Assembly: GCA_012517765.1 (NCBI GenBank)
Contig: JAAYUI010000003.1
Coordinates: forward strand, 62,001 to 126,000
Direction: 5' to 3'
Source: Caldisericales bacterium
GTDB taxonomy: Bacteria; Caldisericota; Caldisericia; JAAYUI01
DNA: 64,000 nt
The translations under genes and the position numbers were made by a program. Below, one piece after another: positions 19,870-28,595 of the stretch (its first letter is position 1; every line of letters begins with the position of its first letter). The notes beneath the pieces were generated by a model. It saw only the letters and a list, made by a program, of their open reading frames with translations, was not told the DNA's origin and made no database searches.

Positions 19870-20076
19870 ATGAGATGCAATGATGTTTTGAAACTACTGG
19901 CACTGTATGAGAGGGGGGAACTTGATCCCCTGCTTTCACTTGCGATGACAAACCATCTCAGCGGCTGTTTTTCCTGTTCTTACGCGCTCATGATGCTGAA
20001 ACGGAAAAGGATAATCATAAGGACTGAAACAAGCGTCCAAATTACCATTGTTCGAGAGGTGAAGGATGAAATTTGA
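19870..20076 (+). CDS. Small zf-HC2-like zinc-binding protein
   Basis: This 68-residue protein carries a Cys near the N-terminus (MRCNDVLKLL) and an HLSGCFSC segment, matching the C-x(n)-HxxxCxxC pattern of the zf-HC2 domain found in anti-sigma factors. Unlike typical anti-sigma factors it has no membrane helix after the finger; it ends in a basic and then acidic tail. No sigma factor gene is adjacent. It overlaps the downstream Clp ATPase gene by 11 nt, which ties their translation together. Confidence 0.65.
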   Translation: MRCNDVLKLLALYERGELDPLLSLAMTNHLSGCFSCSYALMMLKRKRIIIRTETSVQITIVREVKDEI

Positions 20077-22444
20077 GCGCTATACTGATGCACTAAAAGA
20101 TGTTATGTCTGATGCACAGCAGGTGCTTGAACGTTACCATGACATAGAGCTTGATAACGAACATCTTCTTATCGCGCTGCTTGAAAAGGAAGATAGTATT
20201 GTCAGGGAAATACTTTCAAATCTTGGAAAAGGCTGGAAGGATATCTTGCAGGAAGTGGAAAAAATGCTGGCCAGCCAACCGCACCCTACTCAGACCACCA
20301 CGAGATCGCAAATCTATATCACGCCAAGGGCAAAATCCACGCTTGAAAGGGCGGAGGAAGAAGCAAACTCTCTTGGGGACGAGTTTGTAGGGCCAGAGCA
20401 TCTGTTTATAGCACTTTCCCAGGACACAAGAGAAACAGGGAGAATCATGACCCAGAGGGGTCTCGACAGGGAGGCCATTCTTCAGGGGCTAGCAAAAATA
20501 AGAGGTGGTGAAGGGGAAGGCTCCGGGCAGGCAAAAACCGCCCTGGATAAATTCACGAGAGACCTTACTGATCTTGCAAAAAAAGGCAAGCTTGACCCTG
20601 TGATCGGCAGGGAGCTTGAAATAGAGAGAAGCCTCCAGGTGCTCTCCAGAAGAACAAAGAACAATCCGGTCCTCATAGGCGAGGCAGGGGTTGGCAAGAC
20701 TGCAATTATCGAAGGAATTGCCCAGAGGATTATCGATGGTAATGCCCCAGATTCAATGAGGGGCAAAAAAATACTGTCGCTTGACATGGGCGCCCTTGTT
20801 GCCGGGACAAAATTCAGGGGAGAATTCGAGGAGAGGCTCAAATCGGTCATTGATGAGGTGAAGAAGGCCGAAGGAAAAATAATCCTCTTCATTGACGAGC
20901 TCCACCTTGTCATGGGTGCTGGTGCTGCTGAGGGGGCGATGGACGCCTCAAACATGCTCAAGCCTGCACTTGCAAGAGGCGAACTACATTGCATCGGCGC
21001 AACAACGACCGATGAATACACAAAATATATTGAAAAAGACTCTGCACTTGAGAGAAGGTTTCAGCCTGTCAATGTTCCAGAGCCGACGGTTGCACAAACC
21101 GTCGAGATTTTGAGGGGGCTTCGCGACAGGTACGAGGCACACCACGGCGTCAAGATTTCTGACGAGGCTCTCACTGCTGCTGCAGAACTCTCATCAAGAT
21201 ACATAACCAACAGGTTTCTGCCTGACAAGGCGATAGACCTGATCGATGAAACTGCCGCCAGAATAAGGGTAACCATGGAGTCCATGCCGCCAAAACTGGC
21301 ATCCCTGAAGTCGGAAACGGAAAGACTGCAGAGGGAAGGCGAAGCAGCAGCCAAGTCCGGTGACACCAACAGGGCCATGAAGCTCAAGACGGAATATGAA
21401 AAATGCAATGCAGAATATGTGTCAGAGCGTGAAAAGTGGCTCCGGGAAGTCAAGGTTTCCGAAGAGGTTGGTCCAGAAGAGATAGCCCAGACAATATCAA
21501 GGTGGACAGGCATTCCAGTTTTATCACTGACCGAATCCGAACAGCAAAAGCTCATCAAACTTGAGGAAAGACTTCATGAAAGAGTTATAGGTCAGGATGA
21601 GGCCGTGACTGCAGTTGCCCAGGCAGTGAGGCGCTCAAGGGCAGGACTTTCTGATCCAAATAGGCCAATAGGGTCATTCCTGTTTCTTGGCCCAACCGGT
21701 GTTGGAAAAACCGAGCTTGCCAAGAGTCTGGCGGAACTACTTTTTGATTCAGACCAGGCCCTGACGAGGTTTGATATGTCGGAGTATATGGAGAAACATA
21801 CGGTTGCAAGGTTGATCGGTGCACCGCCCGGTTATGTCGGATTTGAGCAGGGTGGCCAGCTTACAGAGGCCGTGAGACATAGACCGTATCAGGTTCTACT
21901 TTTTGATGAGGTCGAAAAAGCCCACCAGGACGTTTTCAATGTTTTTTTGCAGCTCCTTGATGATGGAAGACTCACTGATGGGCAGGGCAGGACTGTAGAT
22001 TTCAGGAACTGTATCATCATAATGACGAGCAACCTTGGCAGTCAGATGGTCGAGCCGGACATGCCCTATGGCAAGATGAAGGAAGTTTACATGGAGGCCG
22101 TGCGAAAGAACTTCAGGCCGGAATTTGTAAACAGGCTGGATGGAATAATAGTATTCAAGCACCTTACCAGAGAAGAACTTGAAAAGATAGTTTCAATCCA
22201 GATTTCCAGAGTGCAGAAGTTGCTTGACAAAAAGGGAATCAAGCTTGATGTTACAGAGGAAGCGCAGGAGCTTTTGGGCGAGATGGGCTATTCGGTTGAA
22301 TATGGTGCTAGACCGCTCAAAAGGACGATACAGCAGGAACTGGAAAACAGGCTTGCCGATTTGATCTTGACAGGAAAGCTCAAAGATGGCAAAACCGCTA
22401 GGGTTGAAGTTTCAAATGGTGCTCTTGAAATAAAGGAGGTTTGA
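20066..22444 (+). CDS. clpB: Clp/Hsp100 AAA+ ATPase, ClpB-like with shortened middle domain
   Basis: The 792-residue product has a Clp N-domain (1-145), AAA1 with Walker A GEAGVGKT and Walker B ILFIDELH, and AAA2 with GPTGVGKTE and LLFDEVEKAH, plus the C-terminal D2 domain. The N-domain and AAA2 (NRPIGSFLFLGPTGVGKTEL, MEKHTVARLIGAPPGY) read like ClpB. The coiled-coil middle domain is only about 70 residues, roughly half the ClpB length and closer to ClpC size. No ClpP-binding VGF-type loop is evident, so a disaggregase role is more likely than ClpP partnering. A GAGGTGAAGG site precedes the ATG inside the zinc-finger gene. Confidence 0.92.
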   Translation: MKFERYTDALKDVMSDAQQVLERYHDIELDNEHLLIALLEKEDSIVREILSNLGKGWKDILQEVEKMLASQPHPTQTTTRSQIYITPRAKSTLERAEEEANSLGDEFVGPEHLFIALSQDTRETGRIMTQRGLDREAILQGLAKIRGGEGEGSGQAKTALDKFTRDLTDLAKKGKLDPVIGRELEIERSLQVLSRRTKNNPVLIGEAGVGKTAIIEGIAQRIIDGNAPDSMRGKKILSLDMGALVAGTKFRGEFEERLKSVIDEVKKAEGKIILFIDELHLVMGAGAAEGAMDASNMLKPALARGELHCIGATTTDEYTKYIEKDSALERRFQPVNVPEPTVAQTVEILRGLRDRYEAHHGVKISDEALTAAAELSSRYITNRFLPDKAIDLIDETAARIRVTMESMPPKLASLKSETERLQREGEAAAKSGDTNRAMKLKTEYEKCNAEYVSEREKWLREVKVSEEVGPEEIAQTISRWTGIPVLSLTESEQQKLIKLEERLHERVIGQDEAVTAVAQAVRRSRAGLSDPNRPIGSFLFLGPTGVGKTELAKSLAELLFDSDQALTRFDMSEYMEKHTVARLIGAPPGYVGFEQGGQLTEAVRHRPYQVLLFDEVEKAHQDVFNVFLQLLDDGRLTDGQGRTVDFRNCIIIMTSNLGSQMVEPDMPYGKMKEVYMEAVRKNFRPEFVNRLDGIIVFKHLTREELEKIVSIQISRVQKLLDKKGIKLDVTEEAQELLGEMGYSVEYGARPLKRTIQQELENRLADLILTGKLKDGKTARVEVSNGALEIKEV

Positions 22445-22464
22445 AACCCCAAAAAGGTGGAACG

Positions 22465-22971
22465 ATGGTGATACTCGATGAAAAAGGCAGACTTTTTGGA
22501 AAACTGAACATCATTGACCTTTTGGTCCTGATCGTTCTCCTGTATGGGCTTTACTGGGGTGGAACGAAAATTGTAACGAAGTATTTTGTCCATCCGAAAT
22601 TCGACTCCTACGTTGTCGTTCTGAGGGCTGAAAATGTCAACCCAGAGATAATCGAAGGAATACACGTTGGCGACAAGCTTGTCGAGCGTTCCGGAACAGT
22701 CATAGGGACTGTCATAAAACCAGAGCCGGTACTTAGGGATTCTATGGTATATGTCCAGACAAGGGAGGGACTCATAATCGAGAGTGTCCAGCCCAAACTC
22801 AAGGACATGGACATAACTGTTGAAGTAAAGACTCCTCAGGGCACAAGGGTAAAATACAATACAAACAACATGCTTGTTGGATCGAGGCTTGAATATGATT
22901 TTGTCTCGGAGGGAATGATGGGGATCCATGTAAAGGCCCTGTGCGTTTCAATAAACAAGGCTGGCAACTAG
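22465..22971 (+). CDS. DUF4330-family membrane-anchored protein
   Basis: The 168-residue product starts with a short cytoplasmic part (ILDEKGRLFGKLNIIDLLV), has one membrane helix (about 17-35) and a beta-rich extracytoplasmic domain. This matches DUF4330, a family without known function often found near envelope genes. The ATG at 22465 (site AGGTGG) was preferred over a TTG at 22441 that would overlap the Clp gene stop and sit too close to its GGAGG. It ends 1 nt before murJ, pointing to an envelope role. Confidence 0.75.
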   Translation: MVILDEKGRLFGKLNIIDLLVLIVLLYGLYWGGTKIVTKYFVHPKFDSYVVVLRAENVNPEIIEGIHVGDKLVERSGTVIGTVIKPEPVLRDSMVYVQTREGLIIESVQPKLKDMDITVEVKTPQGTRVKYNTNNMLVGSRLEYDFVSEGMMGIHVKALCVSINKAGN

Positions 22972-22972
22972 C

Positions 22973-24535
22973 GTGAGTACAAAGAAAGTAATCAGGGACA
23001 TCGGGATTGTAACAATCCTTCTTGCCTTGCGCTCCGTAGTTGGTTTCATAAGGGATGTGGTCATGGCGTCCAGGTTTGCCCTGGACTACACCATGGACGC
23101 TTTCAATATAGCGTCCAAGATCCCGCTGACGATTGCAAACCTGCTGGTAATGGGTGTTTTTACTGCAGTTTTTTTGCCCATTTTCACAAGATATATAATT
23201 GAAAACAAAAAAGACGAGCTCAACAGGCTTGTAGGAATACTCTTTATTGTAATCACTGTTGGTTTTTCGGTGCTTATAATCTTGGCTGAAATTTTTGCAA
23301 GGCCTTTCATCATGTATGTCCTCACCAACAATGCGACCGCTGAGACTGTTGATGAGGCAATAGTTCTTTTCAGGCTCATGATGCCAGCGGTCCTTTTGAT
23401 GGCCTGGGCAGGTCTTGCTTCGGGAGTTCACAACTCGTTCCAGCGTTTTACAATGCCGGCGGTTGGAAACCTTCTTTTCAATATCTGGATGGTCCTTCCT
23501 GCCTGGATATTCCCGCACTCCTGGGGCATCAGGGGATTTGCTGTGGGAGTCCTTATCGGTGCCCTGTTCCAGCTTGCCGTCCAGCTACCCGGGCTATTCG
23601 GGAAGCACATGAAACTGCAGATAAATTTCAACATGAGGCACCCGGCGCTTATTGGCATAGGAAGTCTTGTGATTCCAGTCCTCCTGAGCTCATCAATCAA
23701 TTATCTGGTTCCTTTCATTGAAACCTTCCTGGCTTCCGGGATTGCAAATGGTGCTGTTTCAGCACTTGCTTACGCATTCAGGATAAGCCAGTTGCCACTT
23801 AGTATTTTTGTGCTTGCAGTTTCGTCGGTCGTTTATCCCCTCTTTGCCGAGGCAGTGACTAGGAACAAGCCGGAGGCATTGAAATTCAATATTCAGTGGG
23901 GTCTCAAGCTGGTTGTCATGATAATCATTCCAGCCGGTTTCGGGCTGCTTGCGCTTTCTCACCCGATAGTCATGATGCTTTTCCAGCGTGGAAAATTCGG
24001 TATTGTAGACACCGTGATGACTTCCGCTCCTCTGGCATTTTATGGTCTTGCGATAATCCCCATGGCCATTGAGGCAGTGCTGGTCAAGGTGTTCTATTCC
24101 ATAAGCGATACGAAGACGCCTGTAAAAATTTATTTGAGCAACCTTATAATGCTTGTCATACTCGACGTTGTATTTGTCAAAATGGGTCTTGGCATTGTCG
24201 GGCTTGCGCTTGGCGCAACAATATGTGCATTTGTGAGAATTCTGCTGGTTGTAATTGTGATACGAAAAAAGATTGGCATATTTGGTCTCTCCGGGCTTAT
24301 GGTGTCGATGATCAAATCCACCATAGCGTCCATCTTTATGAGTGTTACTGCATACCTGATAGCCATCAGGGCAAATTATGTTGTAAATCTCGGCTCAAAT
24401 TTTGGAAGGAGCCTGCAGGTCGGGTTTGCCATCATTGCTGGGATAGCGGTTTACGCTATTGTGCTTTACATAATTGACCGCAAGGAGATCAACCAGATGC
24501 TGGCTGTTTTGAAGAGAAGGGGGCAGTCTGCATGA
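22973..24535 (+). CDS. murJ: Lipid II flippase MurJ (MviN)
   Basis: MurJ moves lipid-linked peptidoglycan precursors across the cytoplasmic membrane. The 520-residue product is almost entirely membrane helices (about 14) and shows the family start RSVVGFIRDVVMASRFALDY and the region YAFRISQLPLSIFVLAVSS, with conserved charged residues in the central cavity. It starts at GTG 1 nt after the DUF4330 gene and overlaps the LCP gene by 4 nt. The cluster murJ-LCP-ligase points to cell-wall and wall-polymer assembly. Confidence 0.95.
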   Translation: MSTKKVIRDIGIVTILLALRSVVGFIRDVVMASRFALDYTMDAFNIASKIPLTIANLLVMGVFTAVFLPIFTRYIIENKKDELNRLVGILFIVITVGFSVLIILAEIFARPFIMYVLTNNATAETVDEAIVLFRLMMPAVLLMAWAGLASGVHNSFQRFTMPAVGNLLFNIWMVLPAWIFPHSWGIRGFAVGVLIGALFQLAVQLPGLFGKHMKLQINFNMRHPALIGIGSLVIPVLLSSSINYLVPFIETFLASGIANGAVSALAYAFRISQLPLSIFVLAVSSVVYPLFAEAVTRNKPEALKFNIQWGLKLVVMIIIPAGFGLLALSHPIVMMLFQRGKFGIVDTVMTSAPLAFYGLAIIPMAIEAVLVKVFYSISDTKTPVKIYLSNLIMLVILDVVFVKMGLGIVGLALGATICAFVRILLVVIVIRKKIGIFGLSGLMVSMIKSTIASIFMSVTAYLIAIRANYVVNLGSNFGRSLQVGFAIIAGIAVYAIVLYIIDRKEINQMLAVLKRRGQSA

Positions 24536-25518
24536 ATGGTCCCATAAGAAAAAGAAAAAAAAGAAGCCCATGTCTCCCTTGGTTTCTCGGGATATGTTCA
24601 ATATTTTTCGTTTTGTTGTTCTTCGTTTTCAATTACTTCTACGGACTACTCGGCCAGTTTAATTCCAACCAGTTTGTTTCAGATCCTGCACGCCCGGTGG
24701 TCAGCCTGGACTTTGGCAAAAGAATAAACATCCTGATAATCGGTGTTGATGCGCCCTCACTCAAGGAATCTGCAAGGTCAGATGTTTTGATGGTCGCCTC
24801 TTACTACGCAAAAGAGAACAACCTGAAAATGCTTTCTGTTCCAAGAGACACAATGGTCAATCCACAGGGGCTTGGAGTATGCAAAATAAATGCTTGCAAC
24901 AATCCGGCTTTTAATTTCAAATTTGGTACGCCCTTCCTTATCGAGACGGTTGAAGAGCTCCTCGGGATAAAGATTAATGCTTATGTAAAAACGAATTTCA
25001 GGGGATTTTCTGACATAATAGACAAGCTCGGCGGCATAGACCTCAACGTCGAAAAAGACATGCTCTATTATGATCCGATTGACAAGTTCAAGATTGACCT
25101 GAAAAAGGGATACCAGCACCTCAATGGAAGCATGGCCCTTCAGTATGTCAGATACAGGTCTGATCTTGCTGATTTTGTCCTTGTTGATGGGAAGCCAATG
25201 GGCAGGGTTGCCCGCCAGGCAAACTTTATGAAAGCAATCCTCAAAGAGGCCTCTTCACCAAAGAACTGGTTCAAGCTTGGCCAGGTCATGCAGGCCGCCA
25301 CTGATGCGATTGAAACTGACCTTACCCCATCTATGATGATAAGGCTGGCAACAAAAATCAAAGACGTAGGGCCTGATGGAATCAAGGTTTTGGGTTTTCC
25401 GGGTACAGACCAGTATGTCAACAAAATAAGCTATGTCATCCCAAATAAGGTGGAGATTGAAAAACTTGTTTCAGAAAATTTCCTTGCAGGCTCTGATTCA
25501 GTCAAGCCAAACCCTTAA
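24532..25518 (+). CDS. LytR-CpsA-Psr (LCP) family wall-polymer ligase
   Basis: The 328-residue protein has a basic N-terminus, one membrane anchor (about 15-37) and an LCP domain: NILIIGVD, ARSDVLMV, KMLSVPRDTMV, and later GGIDLNVEKDM and RYRSD with the conserved arginines that bind the lipid pyrophosphate. LCP enzymes attach anionic or sugar polymers from undecaprenyl carriers to peptidoglycan. This supports a wall-linked polymer and a Gram-positive-like envelope trait. It overlaps murJ by 4 nt. Confidence 0.93.
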   Translation: MNGPIRKRKKRSPCLPWFLGICSIFFVLLFFVFNYFYGLLGQFNSNQFVSDPARPVVSLDFGKRINILIIGVDAPSLKESARSDVLMVASYYAKENNLKMLSVPRDTMVNPQGLGVCKINACNNPAFNFKFGTPFLIETVEELLGIKINAYVKTNFRGFSDIIDKLGGIDLNVEKDMLYYDPIDKFKIDLKKGYQHLNGSMALQYVRYRSDLADFVLVDGKPMGRVARQANFMKAILKEASSPKNWFKLGQVMQAATDAIETDLTPSMMIRLATKIKDVGPDGIKVLGFPGTDQYVNKISYVIPNKVEIEKLVSENFLAGSDSVKPNP

Positions 25519-26026
25519 TTATTTTTTTGTGGTTGGCAGTTTCTGGGAGAAGTCGGTCACCAGAAAAGTTTTTGATTCCCTTGCCGGGTTTTTTGATAGG
25601 CTTGGCTCTGGGTCATTGTTTATTTTCTGGATAACGGGGAGGGGGCTTTCGCTCAGGCCGATCACGCAAAGCAAAAGTTTTTTTAGCCAAAAACTTGAGG
25701 CCTCGTGGGAAGGTTTTTTGAAAAATCTCTCCAAGACGAACAAGGAAGATTCATCTCTTGCAAAATCCAGATACATTCCAGTTCTTCTGGCCGTCCGCTC
25801 GGTGTTTGTCGAGAGGCCGCTCTGGGTTGTTGGCTGGCTCGGATCTGCCTTTTTCTCTGTGTACGGCATTTTCAGGCTTGTCGTTGTTGGTATCTCTCTT
25901 AAAGGTTTGTTGCTTGTCTTCGCCATGTTCTGCCTGTCGATTCTACTCACCATGACAAAAGGCACCCTGAAAGACATGATCGAAGCAAGCTTGATCATAA
26001 AATGGGTGGACTCTCTTGATGAATAG
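25466..26026 (+). CDS. Putative membrane protein, unknown function
   Basis: The product (about 186 residues) is not recognised. It has a basic amphipathic N-terminal half and two strong membrane helices near the C-terminus (around VVGWLGSAFFSVYGIF and LLLVFAMFCLSILL). The start is uncertain: a TTG at 25466 has GGTGGAG upstream, an ATG at 25433 lies deeper inside the LCP gene, and a GTG at 25529 lacks a ribosome site. It ends just over the start of the O-antigen-ligase-like gene, so it probably belongs to the same envelope polymer cluster. Confidence 0.6.
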   Translation: MFQKISLQALIQSSQTLNYFFVVGSFWEKSVTRKVFDSLAGFFDRLGSGSLFIFWITGRGLSLRPITQSKSFFSQKLEASWEGFLKNLSKTNKEDSSLAKSRYIPVLLAVRSVFVERPLWVVGWLGSAFFSVYGIFRLVVVGISLKGLLLVFAMFCLSILLTMTKGTLKDMIEASLIIKWVDSLDE

Positions 26027-27377
26027 CAACAAAATAAACTTACCAATCGTATTGATTGCCCTTGGCGTGCTGTTTGCTGTTATTGCCATTTTTGGAAACG
26101 TTCCGATCATTTTTGTTTTTGTCGCGCTTGCGGCCCTTGGGCTGGTGGTTTTTTTCAGGCCAGAAATTGGTGTTGCGGCCTTGTCCTTTTCTGCAGTGGC
26201 AGATGGGCTTGTCAGAACATACGCGGGTGGAGTTGGCTCATACTGGGATGATGCCCTGTACGCCCTGATTGTTGTTGCTGTTGTCTGGAAGCTGGCAAAA
26301 GAAGGCCAATTCAAAATTAAATCAGGCATTGTCTGGTGGGCTGTGGCAACTTTTTTTGCCTTGTCCGTAATTTCAGGTCTGCTCTCCAGTCTTCCTTGTG
26401 GCCACATCCTGACTGCCATAAGGTCAGTACTGCAAGGATCGATAATCTTTTTTGTTATAATCAATGCCAATTTTGACAGAAAGGTCATTCTTCATGTTGC
26501 CTCACTGATGATACTCTGTGCTGTGGTGGTGGCCGGATACGGGCTTTTGCAGAGGGCGTCCGGCGCTTTTACCCCGCAAGGTTGGCTTGACAAGAAAGAA
26601 GCGGTCAACATTACCAGGGCAACCAGCTTCCTTGGAAGTCCCAATGCAACTGCAGGCTTCCTGGCGCTTGTTCTTCCAATGTCGATAGGGATGGCCCTCA
26701 AAGTCAAGAAATTGCTTCCCAAAATAATATATTTTGCTTTTGCAGCAATAATCTTTTTTGGGCTCTATGCAACCCTCAACAGGGCTGCCTGGATAGGGCT
26801 TGGTCTTGGTCTGTGTGTTTTTGCAATTGCTTCTGGCAAGCGATGGTGGATAGGTATATTTATGGTTTTGCTTGCCTCGGCCATCCTTCTTTTGCCAGAC
26901 CTGAGGCTGCGTTTTTCGACCATTTTTTCTGACGAGTTTGCCATAAGGGACGCCTCCCTTGGCAGGACATTCAGGTGGGACACTGCCCTCCAGATCTTCT
27001 CGGAGCACCCATTTTTTGGTATTGGCCCAGGCGGGTTTGGTGGAGCGGTGGCCTATGGAATCCAGGCTTTTGGTGGACTATATGTAGATAATTACTACCT
27101 TCTAATATTGTCGAACTATGGCCTTTTCGGAATTGCATCGTTCCTGTTTCTTCTTGCTTCATCAGTAAGGGACGCTTTCAGGGGCCTGAGGGCGGCGCTT
27201 GAAAAAGACAGGTATCTTGTTGCTGGAATAATCGGTGGAATGGTGGCTTTTTGTGTCCACTTGCTTTTTGAAAACCTGTGGGACATCACTCCGCTCAACA
27301 TATCTTTTTGGATAATGGCGGGTATGGCCGCCAGTTTTGCGTACAAGGAAAGGAGGAATGAAAATGAGGGTTCGTGA
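26019..27377 (+). CDS. O-antigen ligase / polymerase-like (Wzy_C) membrane protein
   Basis: The 452-residue protein has about 10-12 membrane helices and the Wzy_C/O-antigen ligase core: the segment ATSFLGSPNATAGFLAL, then a periplasmic loop with RTFRWDTALQIFSEHPFFGIGPGGF and VDNYYLLILSNYGLFG. Family members polymerise or ligate undecaprenyl-linked glycans. Alone it could be a polymerase, ligase or protein glycosyltransferase; its place after LCP and MurJ favours an envelope glycan. The ATG at 26019 follows a TTG at 26016. Confidence 0.85.
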   Translation: MNSNKINLPIVLIALGVLFAVIAIFGNVPIIFVFVALAALGLVVFFRPEIGVAALSFSAVADGLVRTYAGGVGSYWDDALYALIVVAVVWKLAKEGQFKIKSGIVWWAVATFFALSVISGLLSSLPCGHILTAIRSVLQGSIIFFVIINANFDRKVILHVASLMILCAVVVAGYGLLQRASGAFTPQGWLDKKEAVNITRATSFLGSPNATAGFLALVLPMSIGMALKVKKLLPKIIYFAFAAIIFFGLYATLNRAAWIGLGLGLCVFAIASGKRWWIGIFMVLLASAILLLPDLRLRFSTIFSDEFAIRDASLGRTFRWDTALQIFSEHPFFGIGPGGFGGAVAYGIQAFGGLYVDNYYLLILSNYGLFGIASFLFLLASSVRDAFRGLRAALEKDRYLVAGIIGGMVAFCVHLLFENLWDITPLNISFWIMAGMAASFAYKERRNENEGS

Positions 27378-27753
27378 CCTGATGGAAGACGAGGTGCTTT
27401 TCGTTTACAACACTACGAGTATTGGCCAGATGCTGGAAACAATCATAAAAAGAAGAATCAACGGGATTCCTGTGGTAGACCAGGACATGCATGTGGTTGG
27501 GATGCTTACCGAGGGCGACATCATTTCCAGGTCGGAGATGTTCTCGAGGGAGTTTGATCCAATGCATCTTTCAAATATGAATGTCACTGTACTAATGACA
27601 AAAAACCCCATCACCATTCATCCGGACGCAGAATTGTCACAGGCCGTTGCAATTTTCTCGGCCACAAAAATAAAACAGTTGCCAGTCATTTCAGACGGCA
27701 AGCTTGTTGGAATCCTGTCCAGAAAGGACATAATAAAGGGAATGCTTAAATGA
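27364..27753 (+). CDS. CBS-domain pair protein
   Basis: The 129-residue product consists of two CBS motifs and nothing else: VRDLMEDEVLFVYNTTSIGQ...NGIPVVDQDMHVVGMLTEGDII and VLMTKNPITIHPDAELSQA...QLPVISDGKLVGILSRKDII. Such stand-alone pairs bind adenine nucleotides and act as energy or nucleotide sensors; the partner is unknown. The ATG at 27364 was chosen because AGGAGG lies 7 nt upstream; an ATG at 27358 is too close to it. It overlaps the ligase gene by 14 nt and glyQ by 4 nt. Confidence 0.9.
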   Translation: MRVRDLMEDEVLFVYNTTSIGQMLETIIKRRINGIPVVDQDMHVVGMLTEGDIISRSEMFSREFDPMHLSNMNVTVLMTKNPITIHPDAELSQAVAIFSATKIKQLPVISDGKLVGILSRKDIIKGMLK

Positions 27754-28595
27754 CGATTGAAGCTATAATCCTGGCTCTCAAGGGCTACTGGAAGGAAAAA
27801 GGGTGCCTCATCGGTGAACCCTTCGACATGGAAGTGGGCGCTGGAACAATGGTGCCATACAGCTTTTTTGGCGTCCTTGGGCCAAGGCCGTGGAAAGTCG
27901 CCTATGTCCAGCCTTCCAGAAGACCTGCCGACGGCAGGTACGGTGATAGCCCCTACAGGTTCTACATCCACCACCAGTTCCAGGTAATACTGAAGCCACC
28001 GCCAGCAGATGTGCAGGAAATATACCTTGAGAGCCTGAAAGTTCTTGGAATTGATTATGAAAAGCATGACATGCGCTTCATTGAGGACAACTGGGAGTCC
28101 CCAACCCTTGGTGCTGCGGGTGTTGGTTGGGAAGTCTGGATGGATGGGCAGGAAGTGACCCAATTTACATACTTCCAGCAGGCCGGTGGTTGCGAGCTCA
28201 ATCCGCCATCTGTGGAGCTTACCTATGGAATCGAGAGGCTTGCCATGTATTCTGAGCGCAAAGATAATGGTTTCGAGCTTGGCTGGAATGAAAATGTCAC
28301 ATATGGTGATCTCAGAAAGAGGGCCGAATACGAACTTTGCAAGTACGGATTTGAACTGGCCGATATTGAATCGCTGAAAACCATGTTTGGGATATGCGAA
28401 AAGGAATCAAACAGGTGCATCGAGGCGCAATTATACATTCCTGCTTATGAATATGCTCTCAAGTGTTCCCATCTATTTAACCTTCTAGATGCAAGAGGGG
28501 CCGTGTCTGTCTCGGAAAGGGCGCTTATTATTGCCCGCATTAGAGACTTGACCCGAAAGTGTGCGATGTTATACCAAGAGGTCGGGAATGCGTAG
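27750..28595 (+). CDS. glyQ: Glycine-tRNA ligase alpha subunit
   Basis: This is the catalytic alpha subunit of the bacterial tetrameric alpha2beta2 enzyme, 281 residues. Clear class II features are YWKEKGCLIGEPFDMEVGAGTM, ARPWKVAYVQPSRRPADGRYG (here GPRPWKVAY), HQFQVILKP and QAGGCELNPPSVELTYGIERLAMY. It overlaps the CBS gene by 4 nt and glyS by 8 nt. There is no leader space for a T-box upstream. Confidence 0.98.
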   Translation: MTIEAIILALKGYWKEKGCLIGEPFDMEVGAGTMVPYSFFGVLGPRPWKVAYVQPSRRPADGRYGDSPYRFYIHHQFQVILKPPPADVQEIYLESLKVLGIDYEKHDMRFIEDNWESPTLGAAGVGWEVWMDGQEVTQFTYFQQAGGCELNPPSVELTYGIERLAMYSERKDNGFELGWNENVTYGDLRKRAEYELCKYGFELADIESLKTMFGICEKESNRCIEAQLYIPAYEYALKCSHLFNLLDARGAVSVSERALIIARIRDLTRKCAMLYQEVGNA

